Of a stretch of DNA of 11,306 bases, positions 4,304 through 11,306 are shown piece by piece. The DNA is from Acidaminococcales bacterium (GTDB lineage: Bacteria > Bacillota > Negativicutes > Acidaminococcales > JAISLQ01): positions 1 to 11,306 of the forward strand of contig JAISPA010000053.1 of NCBI GenBank assembly GCA_031275255.1, given 5' to 3'. The notes beneath the pieces were generated by a model that ran no database searches, was not told the DNA's origin, and saw only the letters and a list, made by a program, of their open reading frames with translations. The position numbers and the translations under genes are program-made. Positions within the stretch are counted from its first letter, which is position 1. The number at the start of each line of letters is the position of its first letter.

Positions 4304-5410
4304 ATGCTGGAAAAAGTTTGGCAGATAATAATTGTTACGGTTTTTGCGTTCAGCGGTCTGCTGCTCGGCCTTTATATCACGCCGTTTATTTCCACGTTGG
4401 TCGAGCCGGCCGTTTTTGATCTTGGTTTGTTCAGCGTCCCGCTTACTTCCATATTGTCGTATTTGCTCGGTTTTGTCGCTTGTGGCATTTTGGGTTATTT
4501 TTTGGCGCCTTTTATAATAAAGTACATTTACATTTGCTCGGAGCTTGTTGTCAATATGTTGTCAAAATTGCCGGCAAGTGAGATTACCCTTGGCGCCGCC
4601 GGACTTATAATCGCCCTTATCATGGCCAATCTCCTGGGAAGCGCCGCTTCCCACCTTCCTTTTATCGGCCATTATTTGCCAATCGTGTTAAGCGTGGTAT
4701 TCGGTATTGTCGGCGTGAGGCTTGCGCTGGCCAAAAAAAATGATATTATAAGAATCGGCAAGCCGCTTTTTCGCGAAAAGAGCGCGAAAACGGCGAAAAT
4801 AGCGGCCGCGAGCACTGCCGCTTCCAATAAAATACTTGATACAAGCGTTATTATTGACGGGCGGATTGCGGATATCTGCAAGACGCATTTTATAGAAGGG
4901 ACGCTGCTCATACCCCAGTTTGTACTTGAAGAGCTGCAGCGTATAGCCGATTCCGCCGACGCCATGAAGCGCAACCGCGGCCGGCGCGGGTTGGATGTTC
5001 TGCAGGAAATGCGGGACGCCGGTCATTGCGCGGTGGAAATTGTAAACCATGATTACGACAACCTGACGGAAGTTGACGCCAAATTGGTCAGGTTAGGGCA
5101 GGAATTGGGCGCGAGCGTCGTTACCAACGATTACAATCTGAACAAAGTGGCGGAGTTGCAGGGCGTACGCGTACTCAACATAAACGAACTGGCCAATTCG
5201 GTGAAAACCGCCGTCCTGCCTGGCGAGGAGATGGCGGTAAACATCATCAGGGAAGGCAAGGAATTCAACCAGGGCGTGGCTTATCTTGACGACGGTACGA
5301 TGATCGTTGTCGAGGGCGCGCGCCACCGCGTCGGCGAGATGATGGAAATCGTCGTTACGTCTGTTTTGCAAACGGCGGCGGGGAAAATGGTTTTCGCGAA
5401 ATTAAAGTAA
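4304..5410 (+). CDS. yacL: membrane-anchored PIN-TRAM domain protein (YacL type)
   Basis: YacL-type proteins have an N-terminal membrane anchor, a PIN nuclease-like domain and a C-terminal TRAM RNA-binding domain; their precise substrate is not established. The 368 aa fit the family. Membrane segments are visible at about 7-30, 43-75, 95-112 and 124-143. The PIN domain (about 176-300) shows LDTSVIIDGR with D179, an acidic pair E209/E210, D258 and VVTNDYNLN with D276, i.e. the acidic metal-binding set of PIN nucleases. The TRAM domain (about 305-366) runs from LPGEEM through GTMIVVEGAR and ends in VFAKL. The basic stretch MKRNRGRRG (221-229) lies within the PIN part. Start ATG 4304 has a near-perfect AAGGAGGTGA site five bases upstream. 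As the first gene of the operon it precedes ispD by 16 bp, as in many Firmicutes. Identification is secure, biochemical role is not. Confidence 0.92.
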   Translation: MLEKVWQIIIVTVFAFSGLLLGLYITPFISTLVEPAVFDLGLFSVPLTSILSYLLGFVACGILGYFLAPFIIKYIYICSELVVNMLSKLPASEITLGAAGLIIALIMANLLGSAASHLPFIGHYLPIVLSVVFGIVGVRLALAKKNDIIRIGKPLFREKSAKTAKIAAASTAASNKILDTSVIIDGRIADICKTHFIEGTLLIPQFVLEELQRIADSADAMKRNRGRRGLDVLQEMRDAGHCAVEIVNHDYDNLTEVDAKLVRLGQELGASVVTNDYNLNKVAELQGVRVLNINELANSVKTAVLPGEEMAVNIIREGKEFNQGVAYLDDGTMIVVEGARHRVGEMMEIVVTSVLQTAAGKMVFAKLK

Positions 5411-5426
5411 CCATAAGGAGAAAGCG

Positions 5427-6119
5427 ATGGAAAGACTTCACACAATCATGCCGGCGGCGGGCCGCGGGCTGCGCCTGGGCGCCGGCATGAACAAAATGTA
5501 CGTTAAGATCGGCGCCCTGCCTGTCTTGATTTGTGCCTTGAAAGCGCTTAACGCCTGCCCGTCCTGCGAGACTGTAACGATTGCGGCAGTGCCGGAAGAA
5601 TTGACGCGCGTTCAGGAATTGCTTGAAGAATACAGGGAATTTTTCCCGCGGCTCGCCTGCAGTGTGACTCCGGGCGGAAAAACGCGCCAAGACTCTGTAC
5701 GCAACGCGCTTAGGCAGCTGCCCGCGGATTGCGGCTTTGTCGCGGTACACGACGGCGCGCGCCCGTTAATCACCGCCGCACTGTTTGAAAATGTGCTGGC
5801 GCGCGCGCGCAAAACCGGCGCGGCGATTGCCGCCGCCAGCGTCAACGACACGGTCAAGTTTGTGCGCAATAATTTGATTGAGAGCACTGCGGACCGCGCG
5901 CATATAATGTTTGCCCAGACGCCGCAGATATTTTCCCGCAAAATACTGGAAGACGCTTACGCCAAGGCGGAAAAGGACGGTTTTTCCGGTACGGACGATG
6001 CATCGCTGGTGGAAAACATCGGTTACCGGGTAACGGTTGCGGCCGGAGACCCGGACAATATAAAAATAACTACTTCTATGGATGTTTTTTTGGCGGAAAA
6101 GATGCTGGGTGTGCAATAG
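5427..6119 (+). CDS. ispD: 2-C-methyl-D-erythritol 4-phosphate cytidylyltransferase
   Basis: Third enzyme of the MEP isoprenoid pathway: CTP + 2-C-methylerythritol 4-phosphate to CDP-methylerythritol + PPi, cytosolic. Length 230 aa is typical. The nucleotide-binding loop PAAGRGLRLGAGMNK (9-23) supplies R16 and K23. Further signatures are TRQDSV (86-91), VHDGARPL (107-114), ADR with R157, AQTPQIF (163-169), GTDDASLVE (188-196) and NIKITT (211-216) with K213. Small deviations from the usual sequence: M rather than Q after the loop lysine (K23-M24), S138 in place of the common Pro before NDTVK, and S217 in place of the common Pro after ITT. None removes a catalytic residue. ATG 5427 follows AAGGAGAAAGCG. 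The stop TAG abuts the ATG of ispF, so the next two MEP steps are probably translationally coupled, although ispE is not in between. Confidence 0.96.
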   Translation: MERLHTIMPAAGRGLRLGAGMNKMYVKIGALPVLICALKALNACPSCETVTIAAVPEELTRVQELLEEYREFFPRLACSVTPGGKTRQDSVRNALRQLPADCGFVAVHDGARPLITAALFENVLARARKTGAAIAAASVNDTVKFVRNNLIESTADRAHIMFAQTPQIFSRKILEDAYAKAEKDGFSGTDDASLVENIGYRVTVAAGDPDNIKITTSMDVFLAEKMLGVQ

Positions 6120-6602
6120 ATGGATTTTCACGTTGGAAACGGATTTGACGTACACGCTCTGTCGCCCGGCCGGCGCCTGGTCATAGGCGGCGTCGCCATC
6201 CCGTATGAATACGGTCTTTTGGGCCATTCCGACGCCGACGCGCTTATACACTCTATCGCCGACGCTCTCTTGGGGGCGGCCGGGCTGGGCGATATCGGGC
6301 GGCATTTTCCCGACACCGATCCGCGGTACAAAGACGTCTCCAGCCTGGCGCTTTTGGCCGAAGTAATGGAGCTTCTGCGCGCGGACGGCTGGCGGGTCAA
6401 CAATATAGACGCCGTAGTCATGGCGCAGGCGCCTAAACTGGAACCTTATATCGAAAAAATGCGGAAAAACATCGCGCAAATCTGCCGCGTCGACGGGCGA
6501 TCCGTCAATGTCAAAGCCACGACGACCGAACGGCTCGGCTTTGTCGGGCGCGGCGAAGGCATCGCGGCCGAAGCTGTGGCAAGCATTGTAAAGTCTTTAT
6601 GA
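6120..6602 (+). CDS. ispF: 2-C-methyl-D-erythritol 2,4-cyclodiphosphate synthase
   Basis: MEP pathway enzyme that cyclises CDP-methylerythritol 2-phosphate to methylerythritol 2,4-cyclodiphosphate with release of CMP; works as a trimer. Length 160 aa is typical. Zinc ligands D10 and H12 (GFDVH) and H44 are present, as are the GHSDADALIHSIADALLGA helix (35-53), DIGRHFPDTD (58-67) and the C-terminal TTTERLGFVGRGEGIAAEA (134-152) that contacts the nucleotide. The start directly follows the ispD stop (TAG then ATG) and has only a weak ribosome site, so translation likely depends on ribosomes finishing ispD. The stop TGA lies 14 bases before the preferred gltX start. Confidence 0.97.
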   Translation: MDFHVGNGFDVHALSPGRRLVIGGVAIPYEYGLLGHSDADALIHSIADALLGAAGLGDIGRHFPDTDPRYKDVSSLALLAEVMELLRADGWRVNNIDAVVMAQAPKLEPYIEKMRKNIAQICRVDGRSVNVKATTTERLGFVGRGEGIAAEAVASIVKSL

Positions 6603-6616
6603 GGAGCGCTGAAATT

Positions 6617-8104
6617 ATGGAAGGGAAACAGGTAAGAGTACGCTTCGCGCCCAGCCCCACCGGACCGCTGCATATCGGCGGCGCGCGTTCGGCCCTCTTT
6701 AATTGGCTGCTGGCCAAAAAGACCGGCGGCAAGTTCATCCTGCGGATTGAAGATACAGACCTTGAGCGCTCCAGCGCCGAGTCGGAGGAAGGTATCAAAG
6801 ATGCCTTGCGCTGGCTGGGGCTTACCTGGGACGAGGGCATAGACGCAGGCGGCGAGTACGCTCCTTACCGCCAGACCGAGCGGATAAAGGTGTACGAAGA
6901 ATATACGCGAAAACTCGTCGGCAGCGGCCAGGCCTACCATTGCTTTTGCAGCGACGAGGAACTGAACCAGGAGCGGCAGGCGGCGTTGGTCAAAGGACAG
7001 GCGCCGAAATATTCCGGCAAATGCCGGCGGCTTGACGCCGCACGGCGCGACCTTTACGAAAAAGAAGGCAGGAAACCGGCGGTCAGATTTCTCGTGCCGC
7101 CGGATCAGACGATAGTAATCGACGATCTTGTGCGCGGCGAAGTGGTCTTTGACTCAAACGGCATCGGCGATTTTATCATCGTAAAATCGGACGGCATTCC
7201 GACCTATAATTACGCGGTGGCCATAGACGACGCTTTGATGGCGATTACCCACGTCATAAGGGGCGAGGAGCATTTATCAAACACGCCGCGGCAGGCGCTT
7301 GTTTACCGGGGGCTGGGTTTTACGCCGCCGAAGTTCGCCCATATTTCCCTCATTCTCGGCAAAGACCGCAGCAAAATGAGCAAACGCCACGGCGCGACTT
7401 CGGTGGAGCTATACCGGCGGCAGGGTTACCTGCGGGAAGGGCTTTTGAATTTTTTGGCCCTGCTCGGCTGGGCGCCGCCCGCCGAGCGGGAAATATTCAC
7501 GGCGGCCGAACTGGTGGAACAATTCTCCCTTGCCCACTGCGCAAAAAGTCCGGCGATTTTTGATCCGGAAAAACTCAACTGGATAAACGCCCAGCATATC
7601 AGAAAATTATCGGATGAGGAATTTTACGCTTTGGCTTTGCCGCAACTTTTGGGCAGCGGCCTGCTGCCCAATGAAGAGACGCGGGAGAAAAGCTGGCTGC
7701 TTAAAGTTGTGGCCACGGCGCGGGAACACGTCTCTTACGCGGCGCAGGTCCCGGAGCATATAAGGCTGTATTTTGAAGATGAGTTTGACTTTGAAAGCGA
7801 AGAGGCCAAAGCGGTCCTCATGGAGGAGGACGCCGGAAAAGTGCTGTCTTCCTTCAAATTGCTGGTAAACGCGGCGAAAGATTTGACCCCTTCCGGCGTA
7901 CAGACCGTTTTGAAAGAGTTGGTAAAATCAAGCGGCCTCCCCGGCAAAAAAGTCTATATGCCGGTGCGGGTAGCCATTACCGGCAGAATGCACGGGCCGG
8001 AACTTACACAAATCATCCCGCTTTTAGGAAGGCCGGCGCTGATAAAGAGGGTAGATTACAGTCTTTCTAAAATATCGGCGGAAAGGGCGGGGGGAACGGA
8101 ATGA
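6617..8104 (+). CDS. gltX: glutamyl-tRNA synthetase
   Basis: Class I aminoacyl-tRNA synthetase charging tRNA-Glu. In most Firmicutes the single enzyme is non-discriminating and also loads tRNA-Gln for later amidation; this is family knowledge, not seen here. The ATG at 6617 is preferred (495 aa) because GAGGAG lies ten bases upstream; an in-frame ATG at 6599, overlapping the ispF stop as ATGA, has no ribosome site. The Rossmann fold begins FAPSPTGPLHIGGARSA (10-26, HIGH-type LHIGG), followed by RIEDTD (43-48) and KMSKR (253-257). A zinc-site pattern is intact: C109, C111, Y132 and C136 (CFC ... YSGKC). The C-terminal anticodon-binding part is helical and complete. The stop overlaps the cysS start (ATGA). 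No cysE follows, unlike Bacillus subtilis. Confidence 0.96.
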   Translation: MEGKQVRVRFAPSPTGPLHIGGARSALFNWLLAKKTGGKFILRIEDTDLERSSAESEEGIKDALRWLGLTWDEGIDAGGEYAPYRQTERIKVYEEYTRKLVGSGQAYHCFCSDEELNQERQAALVKGQAPKYSGKCRRLDAARRDLYEKEGRKPAVRFLVPPDQTIVIDDLVRGEVVFDSNGIGDFIIVKSDGIPTYNYAVAIDDALMAITHVIRGEEHLSNTPRQALVYRGLGFTPPKFAHISLILGKDRSKMSKRHGATSVELYRRQGYLREGLLNFLALLGWAPPAEREIFTAAELVEQFSLAHCAKSPAIFDPEKLNWINAQHIRKLSDEEFYALALPQLLGSGLLPNEETREKSWLLKVVATAREHVSYAAQVPEHIRLYFEDEFDFESEEAKAVLMEEDAGKVLSSFKLLVNAAKDLTPSGVQTVLKELVKSSGLPGKKVYMPVRVAITGRMHGPELTQIIPLLGRPALIKRVDYSLSKISAERAGGTE

Positions 8105-9531
8105 AACTTAAAGTGTACAATACCCTGACCGGCGGCAAAGAAGATTTTGTTCCGCTGGAACCTGGCCGGGTAAAAATATATGTTTGCGGCGTTACCCCTT
8201 ACAATCATCCGCATATCGGCAACGCACGCCCTTTTGTCGTCTGGGACGTGTTCCGCCGTTATCTGGAATATTCGGGCTATGACGTGCTGCATGTGCAGAA
8301 CTTTACCGATATTGACGATAAAATAATCAAAAACGCCCAGGCGGGAAACCTTTCCTGGCAGGAAGTCGCCGGTAAATACATAGAAAGCTATTTTGCGGTC
8401 ATGGACCGGCTCGGCGTCAAGCGCGCCCATATTTACCCCAGAGTGTCGGAGCATATAAGCGAGGTCGTCGCCCTGACGGCGTCCCTGATCGAAAAAGGCT
8501 ACGCTTACGCTTTGGACGGCAATGTTTATTACCGGGTGGAAAAATTTTCTGATTACGGAAAACTGTCCAAGCGCAATCTTACCGATATGCAGGCCGGGGC
8601 GCGGGTGGATGTGGACGAGAACAAAGAGCACCCGATGGATTTTGCCCTTTGGAAAGCGGCCCGCCCGGGGGAACCTTCCTGGGAAAGCCCGTGGGGAAAA
8701 GGGCGGCCGGGCTGGCACATTGAGTGTTCGGCCATGTCCTTGCGTTATCTCGGAGCGGGGTTCGACTTTCACGGCGGCGGCAGCGATCTTATTTTCCCGC
8801 ATCATGAAAACGAAATCGCCCAGGCGGAAGCGTCCACCGGCTGCCGTCCTTTTGTCCGTTACTGGCTGCACAACGGGTTTATCACCTTGAACAAGGAAAA
8901 AATGTCAAAATCGTTAGGCAATTTTTTCCTGATAAAAGACATATTGGAAAAATACGACCCGCAAGTCCTGCGGTTTTTCATCTTAGCCACCCATTACCGC
9001 AGTCCGCTCGACTTTAGCGACGATCTGATGGATGACGCCAGGCGCGCTTTGGAGCGGCTATGCACGGCGAAAGACTGCCTGGCGCGGCTAAAGCTCTTGC
9101 CCGGCCGCGGCCCGGACGCCGCCGGCGCTGAACTTATAGCGGCGGCGCTCAGGCTGAAAGCCGATTTTATCGCCGCCATGGACGACGACTTTAATACGGC
9201 GCTGGCCGTCAGTTATCTGTTCTCTTTAGCCAAAGAAATAAATATTTACGCGCAAAAGCCGGGCGGCGGAGAGCCGCCCGACGGTAAAGCCGTTCAAACG
9301 GCGGCCGGCGTGTTTGACATGATGAGCTCCATCCTGGGCGTTTTGGAAACGGACGGCAAAACAGAAACAGACGGTAAAACGGCGGACATCATGGCCGTAC
9401 TGATAAAACTGCGCCAAGCGGCCAAAGAGAGCAAAGATTACAAAACGGCGGACAGTATCAGAAACGATTTGCTGCAGATTGGCGTTATTCTTGAAGACAC
9501 GCCGCGGGGAGTACAATGGAAGTTTAAATGA
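8101..9531 (+). CDS. cysS: cysteinyl-tRNA synthetase
   Basis: Class I synthetase that charges tRNA-Cys; monomeric zinc enzyme. Length 476 aa is typical. HIGH-type motif HPHIGNAR (36-43) and KMSKS (267-271) are present, and the four zinc ligands C29 (YVCGVTPY), C209 (HIECSAM), H234 and E238 (FPHHENE) are all intact. FTDIDDK (68-74) and FHGGGSDL (223-230) are further family marks. Residues 416-427 repeat ETDGKT twice in the linker before the C-terminal helical domain. The start overlaps the gltX stop by four bases and is preceded by the G-rich GGGCGGGGGGAACGG. The stop overlaps the mrnC start in the same way, which suggests coupled translation. Confidence 0.97.
   Translation: MKLKVYNTLTGGKEDFVPLEPGRVKIYVCGVTPYNHPHIGNARPFVVWDVFRRYLEYSGYDVLHVQNFTDIDDKIIKNAQAGNLSWQEVAGKYIESYFAVMDRLGVKRAHIYPRVSEHISEVVALTASLIEKGYAYALDGNVYYRVEKFSDYGKLSKRNLTDMQAGARVDVDENKEHPMDFALWKAARPGEPSWESPWGKGRPGWHIECSAMSLRYLGAGFDFHGGGSDLIFPHHENEIAQAEASTGCRPFVRYWLHNGFITLNKEKMSKSLGNFFLIKDILEKYDPQVLRFFILATHYRSPLDFSDDLMDDARRALERLCTAKDCLARLKLLPGRGPDAAGAELIAAALRLKADFIAAMDDDFNTALAVSYLFSLAKEINIYAQKPGGGEPPDGKAVQTAAGVFDMMSSILGVLETDGKTETDGKTADIMAVLIKLRQAAKESKDYKTADSIRNDLLQIGVILEDTPRGVQWKFK
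9346..9381 (+). repeat. 18-bp tandem duplication inside cysS
   Basis: Two consecutive 18-base units (9346-9363 and 9364-9381) both encode Glu-Thr-Asp-Gly-Lys-Thr. They differ at three bases, all synonymous third positions, so the duplication is not very recent or the peptide is under selection. It lies in a surface linker and should not disturb catalysis. Confidence 0.8.
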
Positions 9532-9995
9532 GATTTGAGCAATACTGTGTTTTAAAAGAAAAACTGCTGGCGTGCGCCGTTTTGCCGGACGGGCGGAAAA
9601 GTATGCCGCAGCCCGCGCCTTTGGTTCTGGCCTATCTTGGCGACGCGGTGTTTTCCCTCTGCGTCCGCGAGCGGCTGGCAGCCGCCGAGCGCGGCAAGGT
9701 ACGCGTACTCAACGACGTGGGCGCGCAGATTGTTTGCGCGGCGGCGCAGGCAAGCGCGCTGGAGGAGATTTTGCCGCTTTTGACGCCGGAGGAGACGGCG
9801 GTTGTCCGCCGCGGACGAAATGCCAAATCCTCCGTCCCCAAAAACGCCACCTTACACGAATACCGGCAAAGCACCGGTTTTGAGTGTTTGCTGGGTTGGC
9901 TGCACTGGCGCGGAGATAGCGGGCGGCTTTGTTTTCTGCTGGATAGGGCTTTTTGTTTTCTGATCGAAAATTTGCGGAAAAGAGCAATTGACTGA
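9528..9995 (+). CDS. mrnC: Mini-ribonuclease III (23S rRNA maturation)
   Basis: Mini-III is an RNase III-type dimeric endonuclease without the double-stranded RNA-binding domain; in Bacillus it trims both ends of 23S rRNA precursors. The gene gives 155 aa, slightly longer than the 143 aa of Bacillus subtilis because of about ten extra N-terminal residues. Visible motifs: LVLAYLGDAVFSL (32-44) with catalytic-type D39, RRGRNAKSSVPKNATLHEYR (94-113), and STGFECLLGWLHW (115-127) with E119. No dsRBD follows, as expected. ATG 9528 overlaps the cysS stop (ATGA). An internal ATG at codon 26 would be too late for the fold. Its place between cysS and an rRNA methylase agrees with a ribosome-maturation role. 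Confidence 0.94.
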   Translation: MRFEQYCVLKEKLLACAVLPDGRKSMPQPAPLVLAYLGDAVFSLCVRERLAAAERGKVRVLNDVGAQIVCAAAQASALEEILPLLTPEETAVVRRGRNAKSSVPKNATLHEYRQSTGFECLLGWLHWRGDSGRLCFLLDRAFCFLIENLRKRAID

Positions 9996-9997
9996 CG

Positions 9998-10693
9998 ATG
10001 AAAGTCGAACTTTTATATCATACGCCGGAGCCGGAGCGGGCGGTCGCCTTGGCGGGCCGGCTCTGCTATTCGCCGGCCGGGATCGGCGAATTGGCGGCGC
10101 GGCTTGATCGGGAGGCCGTGCGCGGCTTTGTCCTCCGGCTGGCGGCAATGGGGCATTTATCTACCTTTGAGCACGCCTCCTTTACTTTCGCGGCGGAAGG
10201 CGTCTCGCGCGTTTTGACCCATCAGCTGGTGCGCCACCGGATCGCGTCCTATTCGCAGCAATCGCAGCGGTATGTGTTTGAAGGCGATTTTACGGCGATA
10301 ACGCCTTTGTCGGTAGAAAACCACCCGGCTGCCAAAGAAAAGTTCCATCTGCTGATGGACGAAATCAAAAAGACCTATAACGAACTCACCGCGCTCGGAA
10401 TAGACAAAGAAGACGCGCGCTATGTCCTTCCCAACGCAACTGGCACGCGGATCATCATAACGATGAACGCGCGTTCCTTGCTTAATTTTTTTGAATTGCG
10501 CTGCTGTTTAAGGGCGCAATGGGAAATCAGGCGGCTGGCGGAAAGTATGCTGGAAAAAGTACGGGAAGCCGCGCCGGCGCTTTTTGAAAAAGCCGGGCCG
10601 GCTTGCGTTACCGCGCGCGTTTGCCGTGAAGGCGAAAAAACCTGCGGCCGTCTGGCCGCGCTTTTAAAAGAGGATGGCGCGCGCGATGGCTGA
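9998..10693 (+). CDS. thyX: flavin-dependent thymidylate synthase
   Basis: ThyX makes dTMP from dUMP using methylene-tetrahydrofolate, FAD and NADPH; it is unrelated to ThyA and active as a homotetramer. Length 231 aa is typical. The diagnostic RHRx7S motif is complete: R79-H80-R81 then S89 in RHRIASYSQQSQRY. Other marks are the early CYSP (23-26), GHLSTFEHASFTF (52-64), and NARSLLNFFELRCCLRAQWEIR (R residues of the FAD/dUMP site, about 157-178). The start is two bases after the mrnC stop with a weak ribosome site, so coupling is likely. The end overlaps rlmB by eight bases. A thyX between mrnC and rlmB is absent from Bacillus subtilis but known from Clostridia-like genomes. Confidence 0.97.
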   Translation: MKVELLYHTPEPERAVALAGRLCYSPAGIGELAARLDREAVRGFVLRLAAMGHLSTFEHASFTFAAEGVSRVLTHQLVRHRIASYSQQSQRYVFEGDFTAITPLSVENHPAAKEKFHLLMDEIKKTYNELTALGIDKEDARYVLPNATGTRIIITMNARSLLNFFELRCCLRAQWEIRRLAESMLEKVREAAPALFEKAGPACVTARVCREGEKTCGRLAALLKEDGARDG

Positions 10694-11306
10694 AGACGTT
10701 TTGCTTGGGCGCAAAAGCGTGCTGGAAGCGCTGAAAGCCGGCCGGGAAATCGACCGTATAATCGTGCAGGAAGGGCCGCGGCAGGGCAGTGTAAAAGAAC
10801 TGCTTTATCTGGCCAAAGAGATGGGCGTGCCGGTAAACACAGCGCCGAAAGCCCGTCTGGAGGCGCTGGCAAAAGGAACGCCGCACCAGGGCGTGGCCGC
10901 TTTTGCCGCGCAAATTCATTACCGGGAAATAGAATACGCGCTGGCGGCGGCGGCCGCAAAAAACGAACCGCCTTTGCTTATACTGCTGGCCGGGATTCAA
11001 GACCCGCATAATACCGGCGCGATCATCCGTACCGCCGCCGCCGCCGGCGCTCATGGGGCGCTTATCCCCGAAAAACGCGGCTGCCCGATAACGCCGGCGG
11101 TCATGCGCGCGGCGGCGGGCGGCGCCGAACATATTCCGATCGTGCGGATTGGCAATATACCAAGAACGCTGGAGGAACTAAAAAAACAGGGTTTGTGGAT
11201 AGCCGGCGCCGACGCGGGCGCCGGCGTCGATTACCGCCAAGCAAAGTTCGATTGTCCGCTGACGCTGGTCATCGGCGGCGAAGACAAAGGCTTGGCGCGG
11301 TTGGTC
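10686..11306 (+). CDS. rlmB: 23S rRNA (guanosine-2'-O-)-methyltransferase, SpoU/TrmH family (cut by right edge)
   Basis: SAM-dependent ribose methylase of the SPOUT class; RlmB modifies a guanosine in the 23S rRNA peptidyl-transferase region. 207 codons are visible and the frame stays open to the window end. Residues 5-75 form the N-terminal substrate-binding domain (LLGRKSVLEAL at 6-16, GTPHQGVAA at 64-72). An Ala-rich linker (85-91) leads to the catalytic domain with SPOUT motif 1, DPHNTGAIIRTAAAAGA (106-122; N109 and R115), and motif 2, LVIGGEDKGL (194-204 region). Motif 3 lies beyond the edge. ATG 10686 is preferred, with AGAGG about ten bases upstream; an in-frame ATG at 10674 lies too close to that site. 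It overlaps the thyX end by eight bases. Members of this family can also act on tRNA, so RlmB is supported mainly by the N-terminal domain and operon position. Confidence 0.92.
   Translation, partial: MAEDVLLGRKSVLEALKAGREIDRIIVQEGPRQGSVKELLYLAKEMGVPVNTAPKARLEALAKGTPHQGVAAFAAQIHYREIEYALAAAAAKNEPPLLILLAGIQDPHNTGAIIRTAAAAGAHGALIPEKRGCPITPAVMRAAAGGAEHIPIVRIGNIPRTLEELKKQGLWIAGADAGAGVDYRQAKFDCPLTLVIGGEDKGLARLV

Noticed and set aside
6599..6616. Upstream ATG for gltX overlapping the ispF stop
   Set aside because: No ribosome site precedes it, whereas GAGGAG is ideally spaced for ATG 6617 and the family N-terminus starts soon after that.
1..11306. CRISPR array, prophage or complete insertion sequence
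   Set aside because: No regularly spaced repeats, no phage genes and no transposase frame were seen anywhere in the window.

Overview
The window looks like chromosomal DNA from an anaerobic Firmicute, most likely of the Clostridia/Negativicutes type. The evidence is the order carD - yacL - ispD - ispF - gltX - cysS - mrnC - thyX - rlmB, which is a variant of the yacL-to-rlmB block known from Bacillus and Clostridia. Strong AGGAGG ribosome sites, a flavin-dependent ThyX and moderately high GC with AT-rich spacers fit this. The genus cannot be fixed from the sequence alone.

Left part (1-2114, minus strand): a short catabolic-looking unit. A UbiD-family, prenylated-FMN-dependent decarboxylase comes first, followed by the N-terminal 176 codons of a DASS/SLC13-type carboxylate transporter that runs off the left edge. 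The simplest reading is uptake of a carboxylic acid (possibly aromatic) followed by decarboxylation. Both proteins deviate at a cation-ligand position: the decarboxylase has no histidine where the family has a metal ligand, and the transporter has no SNT motif in its first hairpin.

Middle part (2115-3302): about 1.2 kb with no convincing gene. It holds a 12-bp palindrome beside a promoter-like element for the decarboxylase, an IS-end-like inverted repeat, a textbook sigma-70 promoter (TTGACA, 17 bp, TATAAT) with a second good promoter 47 bp further on, then about 150 bases rich in pairing and a terminator-like hairpin. I read that stretch as a candidate small RNA. After it come a 96-codon open stretch on the minus strand without a start codon and a long-range stem.

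Right part (3303-11306, plus strand): a CarD-type RNA polymerase-binding regulator closed by a strong terminator, then a 0.5-kb spacer with a promoter and structured leader, then an eight-gene housekeeping operon. Its genes are packed by abutting or overlapping stops and starts. They encode a membrane PIN-TRAM protein, two MEP isoprenoid enzymes, glutamyl- and cysteinyl-tRNA synthetases, the Mini-III ribonuclease for 23S rRNA ends, FAD-dependent thymidylate synthase and a 23S rRNA ribose methylase cut by the right edge. The set joins translation, rRNA maturation, isoprenoid and dTMP supply. The serine acetyltransferase cysE, which sits between gltX and cysS in Bacillus subtilis, is absent here.

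The housekeeping genes are identified with high confidence. The interesting but unproven material is the non-coding segment 2613-2844 and the atypical decarboxylase/transporter pair.
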